Assembly (NCBI RefSeq): GCF_020723905.1
Contig: NZ_DYHZ01000002.1
Location: 62,001 to 126,000 of the forward strand
Reading direction: 5' to 3'
DNA: 64,000 nucleotides
From: Anaerolinea thermophila
GTDB lineage: Bacteria; Chloroflexota; Anaerolineae; Anaerolineales; Anaerolineaceae
Within the stretch, counting starts at the first letter, position 1, and the number at the start of each line of letters is the position of its first letter. Shown piece after piece: positions 9,623-19,370 of the stretch. The notes below the pieces were generated by a model. The model saw only the letters and a list, made by a program, of their open reading frames with translations. It ran no database searches and had not been told where the DNA came from. The translations under genes were made by a program, and so were the position numbers.

Positions 9623-10929
9623 CGCACATAATCCTCTTCACTGTAGCCAAGGTCTACCCAGTAGGTGCCGGGGATGCCCCCGCCCACGTCGCCAATCACC
9701 CCGAAGCCGTAGCCGGGGATGTACACCCGTGCCCCTTTGAAGAGGCGGTACCAGGAGAGCGTCACCGCCACCACCCCTTTTTGCAGGCGCATCCCGCTGG
9801 ATGTGCTCCACGAACAACGTCCCAGCCCCTGCTGACAGGGGGAATAGGAGGTGGCGTACACAGTCACCTTGCGGTAGTACTCGATAGTGCCGTCGGGGGT
9901 TTCGGCGGTTTGCACGCGCACCTGCGTGCCGTAGCCCACCACCTGATTCACCGGTTCGGCGGCAACCCACTCGCCTTCAGAAATTCGCGCCACTTCCACA
10001 TTGTTTTCATAGCGCACGCGCTCACGGATCACCTGAACGCCGTATGTTCCCGGCTGAATGACGCGCCGCTCGTCCAGCGGAAGGCTGGAATCGGGTTGAA
10101 GGGTGGAGGAGTACGGCAGGTTTTTCTGCTGGAGGACGATTTCTTCGCGCACCCGTACCACGCGGATGCGCCCGTCGGCGGGGATCGGCTCGTGCTCATC
10201 CGGCTCAGCGCGATCCAGCCCCTGTAGAGAGATACCTGCTTCTGCCAGTGCTGTTCCCACAGTGGGCGCCGCGCTGAAGGCAGGAATTTCCCTGCCGTCC
10301 ACCTCAATCAGGATAGGACGGGCGCGCCGCAGGGATACCTGCGCGCCGGTGGAAAGCGGCGTATCGGGGTCAGACGAGAGCATATCGCCCGGTAAAAGCG
10401 GCACCCCGGCGCGCCATAACGCCTGCCGCAGGGTATGGGCAGCGGCAAACAGGGTGCTCTGCCTGTCCTCTTCGGTCAGGTGCACCGCGCGGGCGCGCTG
10501 AATTTGCAGATAAATGGGGGTGTTCCCCTCAAGGGGTTGGACGGGATTCACCGGCACGCCATTGTGCAGAATCACATCGCCGGGGAAGAGCAGGAAGCCC
10601 GCCTGCGCCGCCAGCGCCGCCGGAGCGCGCGCCACACTGTAGAAATTGAAGGGCTGTCCATCCACAAGCAGATGCACGGGCACCGCGCGGTGTACTTCGA
10701 TGGCGCCGTTTGCCGGAATCGACGCGGTTAACGGCGGAATCACCAGGTCTTCGGAAAAAATTTCCACCCCTGCCTGATCCAGCGCCGCGCCAACCGTCAG
10801 CGCCAGGGGATGGGCAGTGATGCTCTGCCCATCCACGGTAATGGACACCGGCTGGGCAAAGAAGACACCCATCAAGGCGATCCCCAGGAATACCAGCAGG
10901 GGAGGAAGCCAGCGGAACGGGTTGCGCAT
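9553..10929 (-). CDS. YabE-like cell-wall protein: repeated DUF348, G5 and C-terminal 3D domain
   Basis: Repeated ITVDGQSITAHPLALTVGAALDQAGV-like units, G5-like segment, 3D segment SSGMRLQKGVVAV...GFGVIGDVGGGIPGTYWVDL. Confidence 0.85.
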   Translation of the reverse strand: MRNPFRWLPPLLVFLGIALMGVFFAQPVSITVDGQSITAHPLALTVGAALDQAGVEIFSEDLVIPPLTASIPANGAIEVHRAVPVHLLVDGQPFNFYSVARAPAALAAQAGFLLFPGDVILHNGVPVNPVQPLEGNTPIYLQIQRARAVHLTEEDRQSTLFAAAHTLRQALWRAGVPLLPGDMLSSDPDTPLSTGAQVSLRRARPILIEVDGREIPAFSAAPTVGTALAEAGISLQGLDRAEPDEHEPIPADGRIRVVRVREEIVLQQKNLPYSSTLQPDSSLPLDERRVIQPGTYGVQVIRERVRYENNVEVARISEGEWVAAEPVNQVVGYGTQVRVQTAETPDGTIEYYRKVTVYATSYSPCQQGLGRCSWSTSSGMRLQKGVVAVTLSWYRLFKGARVYIPGYGFGVIGDVGGGIPGTYWVDLGYSEEDYVRWSQNVTMYFLTPAPPNPPAILP

Positions 10930-10940
10930 GGGTTAACAGG

Positions 10941-12029
10941 TTATCCCGGATACTGCTCGAACAACTGCCCCCAGGGACTTTCGCGCTTCCAGCGTTCTAC
11001 CACCGGTTTGCCGTAGAGGGGATACCAGAAGTGGTCGTGGTAATACTCGCTGGCAAAGATGAAGATGTTCACCAGCGGGGTATGGAAGAACAGTTTCTGG
11101 AACACCTTCAGCGGCGAGTGCCACAGTAACCGTCCCGTGCCGGTGCCGAGATTGACGCCAACCTTGAAGTTCCAGCGCTCTTCTGCCACTTCGGGCATAC
11201 CCACAATTTCAATGTCGCGCGGGTTGCCCTGGCCCAGACCGCGTTCGGTGGCGTGGGCAATGTAATCAATTTTCATCGGGTCAAAGCCCATCATCTGCGC
11301 GGCAACGGCGTCAATGGCAACCTGATCCGCCGAGGCGAGGATGACATCTTTCTGATGGGGAATGAGCGTGCGCGGACCGGGTCCACTGCCGGCGGTGGTG
11401 CCATCCATGGTGGCGAAGATGCCGGTGTGAATCTCTCGCTGGATTGCCAGCAAATCCACCAGCGTGTCATGAATCCAGGTGTGGGTGTAGTGGCGATTGA
11501 CGTTGAGCAGTCCGCCGAAGGCGTTCTTCATTGCGCCGGTGGTCACCGTGTAACTGTGTGTCTTCACCGTGGGCAGGTGGACAATGTTCTTGCCGATGAA
11601 GAAATCGGGGATGTAAATGCCGTGGGGAAAAATTTTATCCAGCACCGCCATGCGGGCTTTGGGCTTGATCTCCACCCAGCGCATGTCCTCATCGCGGAAG
11701 TTGTATTTTTTGGGAATGCCGTACTTTTCCAGCACCGGGCCAAACTTATTGTAGCGGTCACCCAGGTCAGCAATGGTGACCACGGTTTTGTTGTGCACGT
11801 CTACCAGGTCGTGAAAACCGGCATCGTGGAGGGCGAGGATGGTGCCTTCCAGTTGCCACGGCGTGGTGTTGGAACCGGGGTACATCAGGTGCCAGGAGAT
11901 GTTGTCTTTCAGAATTGTGGTTGCCCCCGGGTCGAGGGCTTCGCGCAACCCCGCCAGCGCGCACAACCGGCGGTAATCGTCCAGCACGGTCTCCGGACGG
12001 GTGCGTAAAACGGCAACTTTTGATTTCAT
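10941..12029 (-). CDS. DUF362-family protein
   Basis: DNISWHLMYPGSNTTPWQLEGTI, HLPTVKTHSYTVTTGAMKNAFGGLLN, AAQMMGFDPMKIDYIAHA; start moved to MKSKVAVLRTR because the longer ORF runs through the tRNA. Confidence 0.8.
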   Translation of the reverse strand: MKSKVAVLRTRPETVLDDYRRLCALAGLREALDPGATTILKDNISWHLMYPGSNTTPWQLEGTILALHDAGFHDLVDVHNKTVVTIADLGDRYNKFGPVLEKYGIPKKYNFRDEDMRWVEIKPKARMAVLDKIFPHGIYIPDFFIGKNIVHLPTVKTHSYTVTTGAMKNAFGGLLNVNRHYTHTWIHDTLVDLLAIQREIHTGIFATMDGTTAGSGPGPRTLIPHQKDVILASADQVAIDAVAAQMMGFDPMKIDYIAHATERGLGQGNPRDIEIVGMPEVAEERWNFKVGVNLGTGTGRLLWHSPLKVFQKLFFHTPLVNIFIFASEYYHDHFWYPLYGKPVVERWKRESPWGQLFEQYPG

Positions 12030-12119
12030 GCCATACCACTCCTTTTGCTTTCCACCGCTTATTACGCTTATTATAAAAGAAAACAGCCCGCGGAATGGGG
12101 CTGTCAGGATTCTGCAAGG

Positions 12120-12192
12120 TGCCGAGGGACAGGATCGAACTGTCGACACCGCAATTTTCAGTCGCGTGCTCTACCAACTGAGCTACCTCGGC
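12120..12192 (-). tRNA. tRNA-Phe (anticodon GAA)
   Basis: Reverse complement GCCGAGGTAGCTCAGTTGGTAGAGCACGCGACTGAAAATTGCGGTGTCGACAGTTCGATCCTGTCCCTCGGCA folds as a cloverleaf; anticodon loop CTGAAAA; CCA not encoded. Confidence 0.96.
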
Positions 12193-12375
12193 TTGCCAAC
12201 CGGCGAGGTTGATTTTAACCGCATGGCGGGCGCATGTCAAGCCTTGAAGTGAAGTTCCAACCCGGGTGAGGACATCGGTGGGAAAGAACCTCGTCCTCCA
12301 AATGCTGTTTTCCCAAACTTGAATTCCTTTTCCGCCTGTGCCCCCAGCCCATCCCTGAATTTCAGAAGTTCCCTC

Positions 12376-12409
12376 TTGCATTTCCGAAACGGTAATGCTA
12401 TAGTTACCG
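12376..12409 (+). promoter_or_regulatory. Promoter plus operator of the Lrp/AsnC-family gene
   Basis: TTGCAT - 17 nt - TATAGT, overlapped by TTCCGAAACGG (12382-12392) and the dyad CGGTAA-N8-TTACCG (12390-12409). Confidence 0.6.
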
Positions 12410-12446
12410 CTATATTCAGATCTCCGGTAGAGGTGAGATCAATTCC

Positions 12447-12926
12447 ATGCAACGCTATTCTTTTGATACGGTTGACTATCAAATCCTGCAAGAATTGAAA
12501 GCAGATGCCCGTAAATCAGCCGCTGAAATTGCGCGTAAACTGGGCTTGAACGAACGCACGGTGCGGAATCGGATTGACCGTATAGTCGAGGCGGGAGCGG
12601 CTCGATTGACCTGCATCGTTGATCCGGCGTATTTTGGGTATGTCATCACCGCAGATATTTTTCTGGAAGTTGATTATGAGCAAGAACAGGCGGTGATTAA
12701 TGCCCTGCTGGCGATACCCGCGGTCTCTTATCTGGCATTTGGCCAGGGGACACAGGATCTTTCCATTGAGGTGCGCTTTAAGAATAACGAACAACTGCGC
12801 GAGTTCTTGCGCAGTGTGCTGCCCGCTATCCCCGGTGTGCATGTAAAGGGCTACGCCCTGGTGCCGCGTATTCTGCGCAACATTGACGAATGGATGCCTC
12901 CTGCCGAAGAGTTTATCGAAGAATGA
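12447..12926 (+). CDS. Lrp/AsnC-family transcriptional regulator
   Basis: VDYQILQELKADARKSAAEIARKLGLNERTVRNRIDRI HTH plus RAM-like C-terminus. Confidence 0.9.
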   Translation: MQRYSFDTVDYQILQELKADARKSAAEIARKLGLNERTVRNRIDRIVEAGAARLTCIVDPAYFGYVITADIFLEVDYEQEQAVINALLAIPAVSYLAFGQGTQDLSIEVRFKNNEQLREFLRSVLPAIPGVHVKGYALVPRILRNIDEWMPPAEEFIEE

Positions 12927-13353
12927 TTGCCTCAGGAAATGCGCCCTGAAGGGGGACTTAAGGGTTAGGCGGAGCGTCGTTCAGATCGAGCCGGACGTGT
13001 CGTTGTTCCATCCTGCGTGATTTCACCACCGTATAAAAATAAGAGAGAGACTTAAGCCTCTTCCCGTCCATGAACCACTGCTCAAAAAAGCGTGGGAAAA
13101 GGATGGGGTCGGGTTGATGTTGTTGCCCATATTCCATTTGCCAGGGTCTGGCGGATCCCATCCCGGTTTCCAGTTTCGATCATTGACCTTTGCGCACAGC
13201 CTTTTTATTCAGGCAGGGTTATTGCCGGTGCGCAATGAACCGGATTTTCCCCGTACCGATAATGCTATTTGTCATCTTGGAGCCGGAAATTGATCATATT
13301 TATTCCGATACCGGTTGAATTTAATGGTTAATTGGAATATATTAATATCGTAA

Positions 13354-13380
13354 TCGGAATTTTTAAATTCCGAAACGGAA
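13354..13380 (+). promoter_or_regulatory. Overlapping palindromic operators upstream of putrescine carbamoyltransferase
   Basis: TCGGAATTT-TT-AAATTCCGA (13354-13373) overlapped by TTCCG-AAA-CGGAA (13368-13380); shares TTCCGAAACGG with the Lrp promoter. Confidence 0.6.
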
Positions 13381-13402
13381 AAAATATATAGGAGAGGATC
13401 AT

Positions 13403-14422
13403 ATGACCGTACGACACTTCATTGACACGCAAGACTTTACCAAAGAGGAATTGCTCGATTTAATTGCGCTGACTCGTTTGATTAAAGAGGCTGACAAACA
13501 GGGATGCACTCCGGAATTGCTCAAAGGCGCCAGTCTGGGGATGATTTTTGAAGAGCCCTCCACCCGCACCCGGGTATCATTCGAGGTGGCAATGACAGAA
13601 CTGGGTGGACATGCTCTTTACCTCAAGCCGGGCGAAATCCATCTGGGGGTGCGTGAGTCGCTCAAAGATACAGCCCAGGTGCTTTCGCGCATGGTGGACG
13701 TCATTATGGCGCGCACGCTGAAACATGAGACCATCACAGGGCTGGCTGCGGGAGCAACCGTGCCGGTCATCAATGGCTTGACCGACTATAACCATCCCAC
13801 GCAGGTGGTGTGCGATGTATTGACGATGATGGAGCACATGCCGGAGGGAAAGCGCCTGGAAGATCTGCGGGTGACCTTTATTGGCGATTCTACCAATGTG
13901 CTTTCCTCCCTGATGCTGATCTGCACACGGTTAGGGATGCATTTCACCCACGCGGCTCCCAAGCGTTATCAACCCCCCGAGGCATGGGTTAAGATGGCGT
14001 TAGAAAATTGCCGGGTGTCGGGCGGTACGTTGCATATTACCGAAGATCCCATCGAAGCGGTTAAGGAGGCTGATTTTATTTATACTGACCTGTGGTGGTG
14101 GGTTGGTCAGGAAGCCGAGATTCCCGAACGAAGCAAGGCGTTCATGCCGCGCTATCAGGTCAATATGGAATTGCTCAAATATGCCCCGGCGCACTGCAAA
14201 TTCATGCACTGCCTGCCTGCCTCGCGCGGAGTAGAGGTCACGGATGAGGTGATGGACTCAGATCGCTCGATTATTTATGATCAGGCGGAGAACCGATTGC
14301 ACACCGAAAAGGGAATTCTGGTCTGGCTGGTGTATCCCCGGTTAAAGCGTCCTGGTGCGGAACTGCAGGCTTATCATGCCGGTCGGATTCAGGCGTTTCT
14401 GGCGGAGCGGATGGGTTTTTAA
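13403..14422 (+). CDS. ptcA: Putrescine carbamoyltransferase
   Basis: SLGMIFEEPSTRTRVSFEVAMTELGGHALYL, INGLTDYNHPTQ, KFMHCLPASRGVEVTDEV; PTC-like sequence and agmatine deiminase context. Confidence 0.85.
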   Translation: MTVRHFIDTQDFTKEELLDLIALTRLIKEADKQGCTPELLKGASLGMIFEEPSTRTRVSFEVAMTELGGHALYLKPGEIHLGVRESLKDTAQVLSRMVDVIMARTLKHETITGLAAGATVPVINGLTDYNHPTQVVCDVLTMMEHMPEGKRLEDLRVTFIGDSTNVLSSLMLICTRLGMHFTHAAPKRYQPPEAWVKMALENCRVSGGTLHITEDPIEAVKEADFIYTDLWWWVGQEAEIPERSKAFMPRYQVNMELLKYAPAHCKFMHCLPASRGVEVTDEVMDSDRSIIYDQAENRLHTEKGILVWLVYPRLKRPGAELQAYHAGRIQAFLAERMGF

Positions 14423-14473
14423 TACCCATCCCTCCTTTTCTTTTTGGGGAATCGATTTTGGGAGAGGTATGCC

Positions 14474-15895
14474 ATGACAAGAGAGGATGAGATCAAAAAG
14501 TCTGGGGGTTTTAAGAAGACTTTACGTCGTTTTGATATGATTTTGTTTACGGTTGCAGCGATTCTGGTGGTGGATACTCTTGCCCCCGCTGCTGCCATTG
14601 GACCTTCAGCGGTGTCGTGGTGGATCATCACGCTGATTTTCTTCTTCATTCCTTACGGGCTCATCACGGCAGAATTGGGTTCCACTTACCCTGAACAGGG
14701 GGGGATTTTTGCCTGGGTTCGTCGTGCTTTTGGCGAGACCTGGGCGGCGCGAGTCACCTGGCTTTACTGGGTGAATGTGGCTTTATGGATGCCCTCTGTC
14801 TATATTCTGTTTGCCGGGATGTTCTCGCAACTGTTTTTCCCGGATATGGCCCTGTGGGGGCAGATTGGCATCGGGATCCTGATGACCTGGATTACCGTGT
14901 GGATTGGGATCATTGCTCTGGATGTGGGTAAATGGGTGCCCAACATTGGGGCAATCCTCAAAATCACCATCATCCTGGTCATTGGACTTGGCGCATTTCA
15001 CTATGCCTCGAAGCATGGAGTTGCCAACGACCTTTCGCTCCGCGCCTTGCTGCCCACCTGGGATGCAGGTCTGGCTTTTTTGCCCGTGATTGTCTTCAAT
15101 TTCATGGGCTTTGAGTTGATGTCTGGAGCAGGTGAGGAGATGGAAAACCCGCAGCAGGATGTGCCCGTAGCAATCATTACTGCGGGGATGCTCATTGCGG
15201 TTTTCTACCTGCTGGGTACCCTCGGCATGTTAATGGCGTTACCACTGGATCAGTTGGGTCTGATCTCCGGCATCATTGACACGCTGCGGATCTTGCTGGG
15301 TGAGAGCGCCATTGGGAACGGGCTGGTTACGTTGCTGGGAATTGGCGCGCTGTACACCTTCCTGACCAATATGGTGGTGTGGACTATGGGAGCGAATCGC
15401 AGTGCGGCTGAGGCGGCAAATGAAGGCGTGCTCCCTGCTGTGTTTGGACGCCTTCACCCGGTCAATAAGACCCCGCTCGGGGCTTACCTGATTACCGGCG
15501 TGATCTCGACCGCGGTGATCATTCTCTACGGTTTCTTTGCCGCCACGGCTGAGGATCTCTTCTGGAGCCTGTTTGCTTTCAGTTCCATCGTTTTCCTGCT
15601 CCCTTATCTCATCATGTTCCCATCCTTCTTAAAACTGCGGCTGACGGATACCACCAGCCCGCGTCCTTATCAGGTGCCTGGTGGAATATCAGTTGCATGG
15701 ATTCTTACGGCACTGTGTGAGGTGTTCATTGCCCAGGCCATTCTTTTCTTCGTGTGGGTGCCGGGGCAACCCATTGACTGGCAATTTGCCATCCCCGTCG
15801 TTGCAGGGGTGATTGTAACCCTGATTGTGGGTGAGGTACTGGTTGCACGACGGCGTCGGAGTCTACAGGCTGAGCGGGCAAGCGAGACAATCTGA
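14474..15895 (+). CDS. aguD: APC-superfamily amino acid/polyamine antiporter, probable agmatine:putrescine antiporter
   Basis: About 12 hydrophobic segments; APC N-terminus and [17 protein letters not shown]; located between ptcA and agmatine deiminase. Confidence 0.72.
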   Translation: MTREDEIKKSGGFKKTLRRFDMILFTVAAILVVDTLAPAAAIGPSAVSWWIITLIFFFIPYGLITAELGSTYPEQGGIFAWVRRAFGETWAARVTWLYWVNVALWMPSVYILFAGMFSQLFFPDMALWGQIGIGILMTWITVWIGIIALDVGKWVPNIGAILKITIILVIGLGAFHYASKHGVANDLSLRALLPTWDAGLAFLPVIVFNFMGFELMSGAGEEMENPQQDVPVAIITAGMLIAVFYLLGTLGMLMALPLDQLGLISGIIDTLRILLGESAIGNGLVTLLGIGALYTFLTNMVVWTMGANRSAAEAANEGVLPAVFGRLHPVNKTPLGAYLITGVISTAVIILYGFFAATAEDLFWSLFAFSSIVFLLPYLIMFPSFLKLRLTDTTSPRPYQVPGGISVAWILTALCEVFIAQAILFFVWVPGQPIDWQFAIPVVAGVIVTLIVGEVLVARRRRSLQAERASETI

Positions 15896-15921
15896 ATCAT
15901 TTTTTGATGGGAGGATTTGTT

Positions 15922-17019
15922 ATGTCACGGCGGTTAGATTCGACACCCCGACAGGACGGTTTTCGGATGCCGGGAGAGTTTGAACCCCATGCGGGTTGCT
16001 GGATGTTGTGGCCAGAACGACCTGACAACTGGCGGTTAGGGGCAAAGCCGGCACAGCGCGCCTTTGCAGAGGTTGCCAGTGCCATTGCTCAGTTTGAGCC
16101 GGTCACCATGGGGGTTTCGGCGGCACAGTTTCTCAATGCGCGCTCATTGCTGCCCCCGCACGTGCGGGTGGTTGAGATGTCTTATAACGACTCATGGATG
16201 CGCGACTGTGGCCCGACCTTTGTGACCAGCGGGCGCGAGATTCGCGCTGTGGACTGGGAGTTCAATGCCTGGGGAGGTTTAAAAGGAGGCCTGTACTTCC
16301 CCTGGGATCAGGATGACCTGGTAGCCAGCAAGGTTGCTGAGATTGAGCGGGTGGATGTTTACAGAGCCCCACTGGTGTTAGAGGGCGGCTCAATCCATGT
16401 GGATGGTGAAGGGACGCTGATCACCACAGAGGAATGTCTCCTTAACCCCAATCGCAATCCTGAGTTAACCCGTGAAGAGATTGAGGGTTATCTGAAAGAA
16501 TATCTCAACATTGAGACGATTATCTGGTTGCCCCGGGGCGTTTACAACGATGAAACCAGCGGGCATGTAGATAACCTGTGCTGTTTCATTCGCCCCGGTG
16601 TCGTAGCCTTAACCTGGACGGACGATAAAAGGGATCCCCAGTATGAAATTTCAGCAGAGGCTTTTGAAGTCCTCTCTCAGGCGAAGGACGCGCGGGGACG
16701 ACGCCTGCAGGTGTACAAGATTCATCAACCCAATCCTGTTACCATCACCAGGGAAGAGAGCGAATGGGTAGATGCTATTGAGGGAACCCTGCCCCGGCGC
16801 GAGGGTGACCGGCTTGCGGCATCCTACATCAACTTCTATATGGCGAATGGGGGAGCCGTGGTACCTGTATTCAACGATCCCCATGACAGAGAGGCTCTGG
16901 CTGCGCTTCAGGAATTGATGCCGGAACGGAAAGTCGTTGGCGTTTATGCGCGTGAGATTTTGCTGGGCGGAGGAAACATCCACTGCATAACCCAGCAGCA
17001 ACCCCGCCCGCTGAGTTAG
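15922..17019 (+). CDS. aguA: Agmatine deiminase
   Basis: [81 protein letters not shown]. Confidence 0.94.
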   Translation: MSRRLDSTPRQDGFRMPGEFEPHAGCWMLWPERPDNWRLGAKPAQRAFAEVASAIAQFEPVTMGVSAAQFLNARSLLPPHVRVVEMSYNDSWMRDCGPTFVTSGREIRAVDWEFNAWGGLKGGLYFPWDQDDLVASKVAEIERVDVYRAPLVLEGGSIHVDGEGTLITTEECLLNPNRNPELTREEIEGYLKEYLNIETIIWLPRGVYNDETSGHVDNLCCFIRPGVVALTWTDDKRDPQYEISAEAFEVLSQAKDARGRRLQVYKIHQPNPVTITREESEWVDAIEGTLPRREGDRLAASYINFYMANGGAVVPVFNDPHDREALAALQELMPERKVVGVYAREILLGGGNIHCITQQQPRPLS

Positions 17020-17038
17020 TCTGTATTTTGACCGTCAA

Positions 17039-17078
17039 ACCCCGGGATACACCCTCATGTGTCCCGGGGATTTTTTTT
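17039..17078 (+). terminator. Rho-independent terminator of the agmatine deiminase cluster
   Basis: CCCCGGGATACA CCCTCA TGTGTCCCGGGG then A and T8. Confidence 0.85.
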
Positions 17079-17423
17079 GACAGGGGGAATAAGGGTTGAA
17101 GGGTATGTTGAGAGTTAATCTGAGAGGTGGAGGGGCAGACCAAGATATGGCTCTGGCATTTTATGACCAGAACGTTTTGGCTTTATCTACCAGCGTTTTA
17201 AGGCGCATCTCGCCAGTATCTTGAGTGCAGGACGTTCCATAGCCCGGGCAGACGATTTACAGCGTCAGTTTTTATTATATGACGCCTCTGTTAAGAAAAA
17301 TATCAAAAATTCACTTATTGTTTTAATAATTTTAAATACATATTGACAAAATTTAAATATTCCTTATAATAAGTTTTGTATTTCAAAAGAATGACTGTGA
17401 TTTTTAAAACCGGAGATGAATCC

Positions 17424-18461
17424 ATGTCCGACTATGCCATTGAAGCCCTTGATCTGGTAAAGAAATTCCCCCGGCGGGCGCCCGCGGAACAGACACCCGC
17501 GCCGAAGAATCCCCTTGCCCGCCTGTTTCACCGCCCGCCCCCGGGTGAGTTTACCGCCGTGGATCATGTCAGTTTTCAAATCCATCGCGGCGAGATTTTC
17601 GGTTTGCTGGGACCGAACGGCGCAGGCAAGTCCACCACCATCCGCATGTTGTGCACTCTGCTGGAACCGACCAGCGGCACGGCGCGCATCAACGGGTACG
17701 ATGTGGTGCGCGAAGCCAACCGCGTGCGTCAGAGTTTGGGCATTGTTCTGGCAGGCGAGCGCAGCATTTACTGGAAACTGACCGGACGCGAGAATCTGGA
17801 GTATTTTGCCGCCCTCTACCACATCCCGCCGGAGGTTGCCCGCAGGCGCATTGACGAATTGCTGGACTACATGGAACTGACCAGCCGCGCCAATGAACTG
17901 GTAGAGAAGTACTCCACAGGCATGCGTCAGCGCATTGTCCTCAGCCGGGCTCTGCTGGCGCGCCCACCCATTATTCTGCTGGACGAGCCTACCCTGGGGC
18001 TGGACCCGCAGGCGGCGCGGCGCATCCGCGAGATGGTGCTGGACCTCAAACGGCAGGGGCATACCATTCTGCTGACCACCCATTACATGGAGGAAGCCGA
18101 TCAACTCTCCGACCGCATCGGGATTATTGATCAGGGGAAAATCATTGCTCTGGATACGCCCTCGGCGTTGAAACAGCGCATCCGCCAGCAGGACGTGATC
18201 AAGATGGAAGTGGCGGGCTGGAAGCCTGAAATGGCAGAGGCGATTCAATCCCTTTCAGGGGTGAGCCAGATGGTCTCTCGCTATCTGGAACAGGACGGCA
18301 TCTGGGAGATTCACCTGCAAACCGGCAACAGCCGCGCCATCCTGCCCCGCCTGATCGAACACGTTAACACCAATGGCACCCATCTGGTCAACCTGAACAT
18401 TGTCGTTCCCACGCTGGAAGACGTGTTCATCCATTTGACCGGCAAAGCCCTGCGCGATTGA
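17424..18461 (+). CDS. ABC-2 type (DrrA-like) exporter ATP-binding protein
   Basis: GLLGPNGAGKSTTIRML, YSTGMRQRIVLSRALL, IILLDEPTLGLDP, LLTTHYMEEADQLSDRI; start at ATGTCCGACTATGCC. Confidence 0.92.
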   Translation: MSDYAIEALDLVKKFPRRAPAEQTPAPKNPLARLFHRPPPGEFTAVDHVSFQIHRGEIFGLLGPNGAGKSTTIRMLCTLLEPTSGTARINGYDVVREANRVRQSLGIVLAGERSIYWKLTGRENLEYFAALYHIPPEVARRRIDELLDYMELTSRANELVEKYSTGMRQRIVLSRALLARPPIILLDEPTLGLDPQAARRIREMVLDLKRQGHTILLTTHYMEEADQLSDRIGIIDQGKIIALDTPSALKQRIRQQDVIKMEVAGWKPEMAEAIQSLSGVSQMVSRYLEQDGIWEIHLQTGNSRAILPRLIEHVNTNGTHLVNLNIVVPTLEDVFIHLTGKALRD

Positions 18462-18473
18462 GGGAGGCGCATC

Positions 18474-19355
18474 ATGGAAACCACCCTTTCCTCTGGCACC
18501 CACCTGACTTCGCTCAGCCGCACCACCGGGCTGGCGCAACTGCGCGCCTTTGGCGCGATCATCTGGCGGGAGTACCTGCACTTCGTGCGGTATCCTACCT
18601 GGGTCATTGCCTTCATCATCTGGCCCATCCTCTTCCCCGCCACCTACATCTTCAGTTCCTTTGCGCTGGCGGGACCCAGCGGGGTAGGGGTAACACGCTT
18701 CCTGGAAGTGGCTGGCACCGATAACTTCCTGGGTTATATCGTCGTGGGGACTTCGGTGTGGATGTGGGCGAACACCCTGTTGTGGAATGTGGGCTTTGCC
18801 CTGCGCGGCGAGCAGATGCGCGGCACGCTGGAGTCCAACTGGATGACCCCTACCAGCCGTTTCCTCTTTTTGCTGGGTTCGGGTCCGGTGCATGCTGTCA
18901 GCATGCTGATGTTCTTCCTGTTTACTGTGGTGGAATTTCGCATCTTCTTTCACCTGACCTTCAACGCCAACCTGTTCAGTCTGCTGGCGGTGTTTCTGGC
19001 GGCTCTCCCAGCGCTGTACGGACTGGGGTTCACTTTTGCCAGTCTGGTCATCACCGCCCGCGAAGCCAATGCCTTTGTCTTCCTGGTGCGCGGCATTGTG
19101 ATGATTTTCTGCGGTATCACCTACCCCCTCGCGGTCATGCCGCCGTGGATGCAGGCGGTGGCGGAGTGGCTGCCGCCCACGTTGATTATCCGCGCCGCGC
19201 GCCTTGCCGCCCTCAACCATGCCTCGCTGGAGGTCATTGCTCCCGATCTGGTGCGTTTGCTGGCTTACGGCGCCTTCTGGCTGGCACTGGGTTATCTGAC
19301 CTTTTCCCAAATTGAACGGCGGGCGCGTCTCAAAGGGGCGCTCAACCAGTACTAG
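18474..19355 (+). CDS. ABC-2 type transporter permease
   Basis: Multi-TM; follows the ATPase gene; MRGTLESNWMTPTSRFLFLLG and FCGITYPLAVMPPWMQ. Confidence 0.85.
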   Translation: METTLSSGTHLTSLSRTTGLAQLRAFGAIIWREYLHFVRYPTWVIAFIIWPILFPATYIFSSFALAGPSGVGVTRFLEVAGTDNFLGYIVVGTSVWMWANTLLWNVGFALRGEQMRGTLESNWMTPTSRFLFLLGSGPVHAVSMLMFFLFTVVEFRIFFHLTFNANLFSLLAVFLAALPALYGLGFTFASLVITAREANAFVFLVRGIVMIFCGITYPLAVMPPWMQAVAEWLPPTLIIRAARLAALNHASLEVIAPDLVRLLAYGAFWLALGYLTFSQIERRARLKGALNQY

Positions 19356-19370
19356 AAAGGACATTCTGCC

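Noticed and set aside
12029-12149. Longer N-terminus of the DUF362 ORF up to 12149
   Set aside because: The extension runs into the tRNA-Phe gene; start at 12029 (MKSKVAVLRTR) fits better.
12958-13161. 67-aa minus ORF between the Lrp gene and ptcA
   Set aside because: No recognisable domain or clear RBS; insufficient to call a gene or a transposase remnant.
17364-18248. 294-aa minus-strand ORF opposite the ABC ATPase
   Set aside because: Antisense to an unambiguous ABC ATPase; composition typical of shadow ORFs in GC-rich genes.
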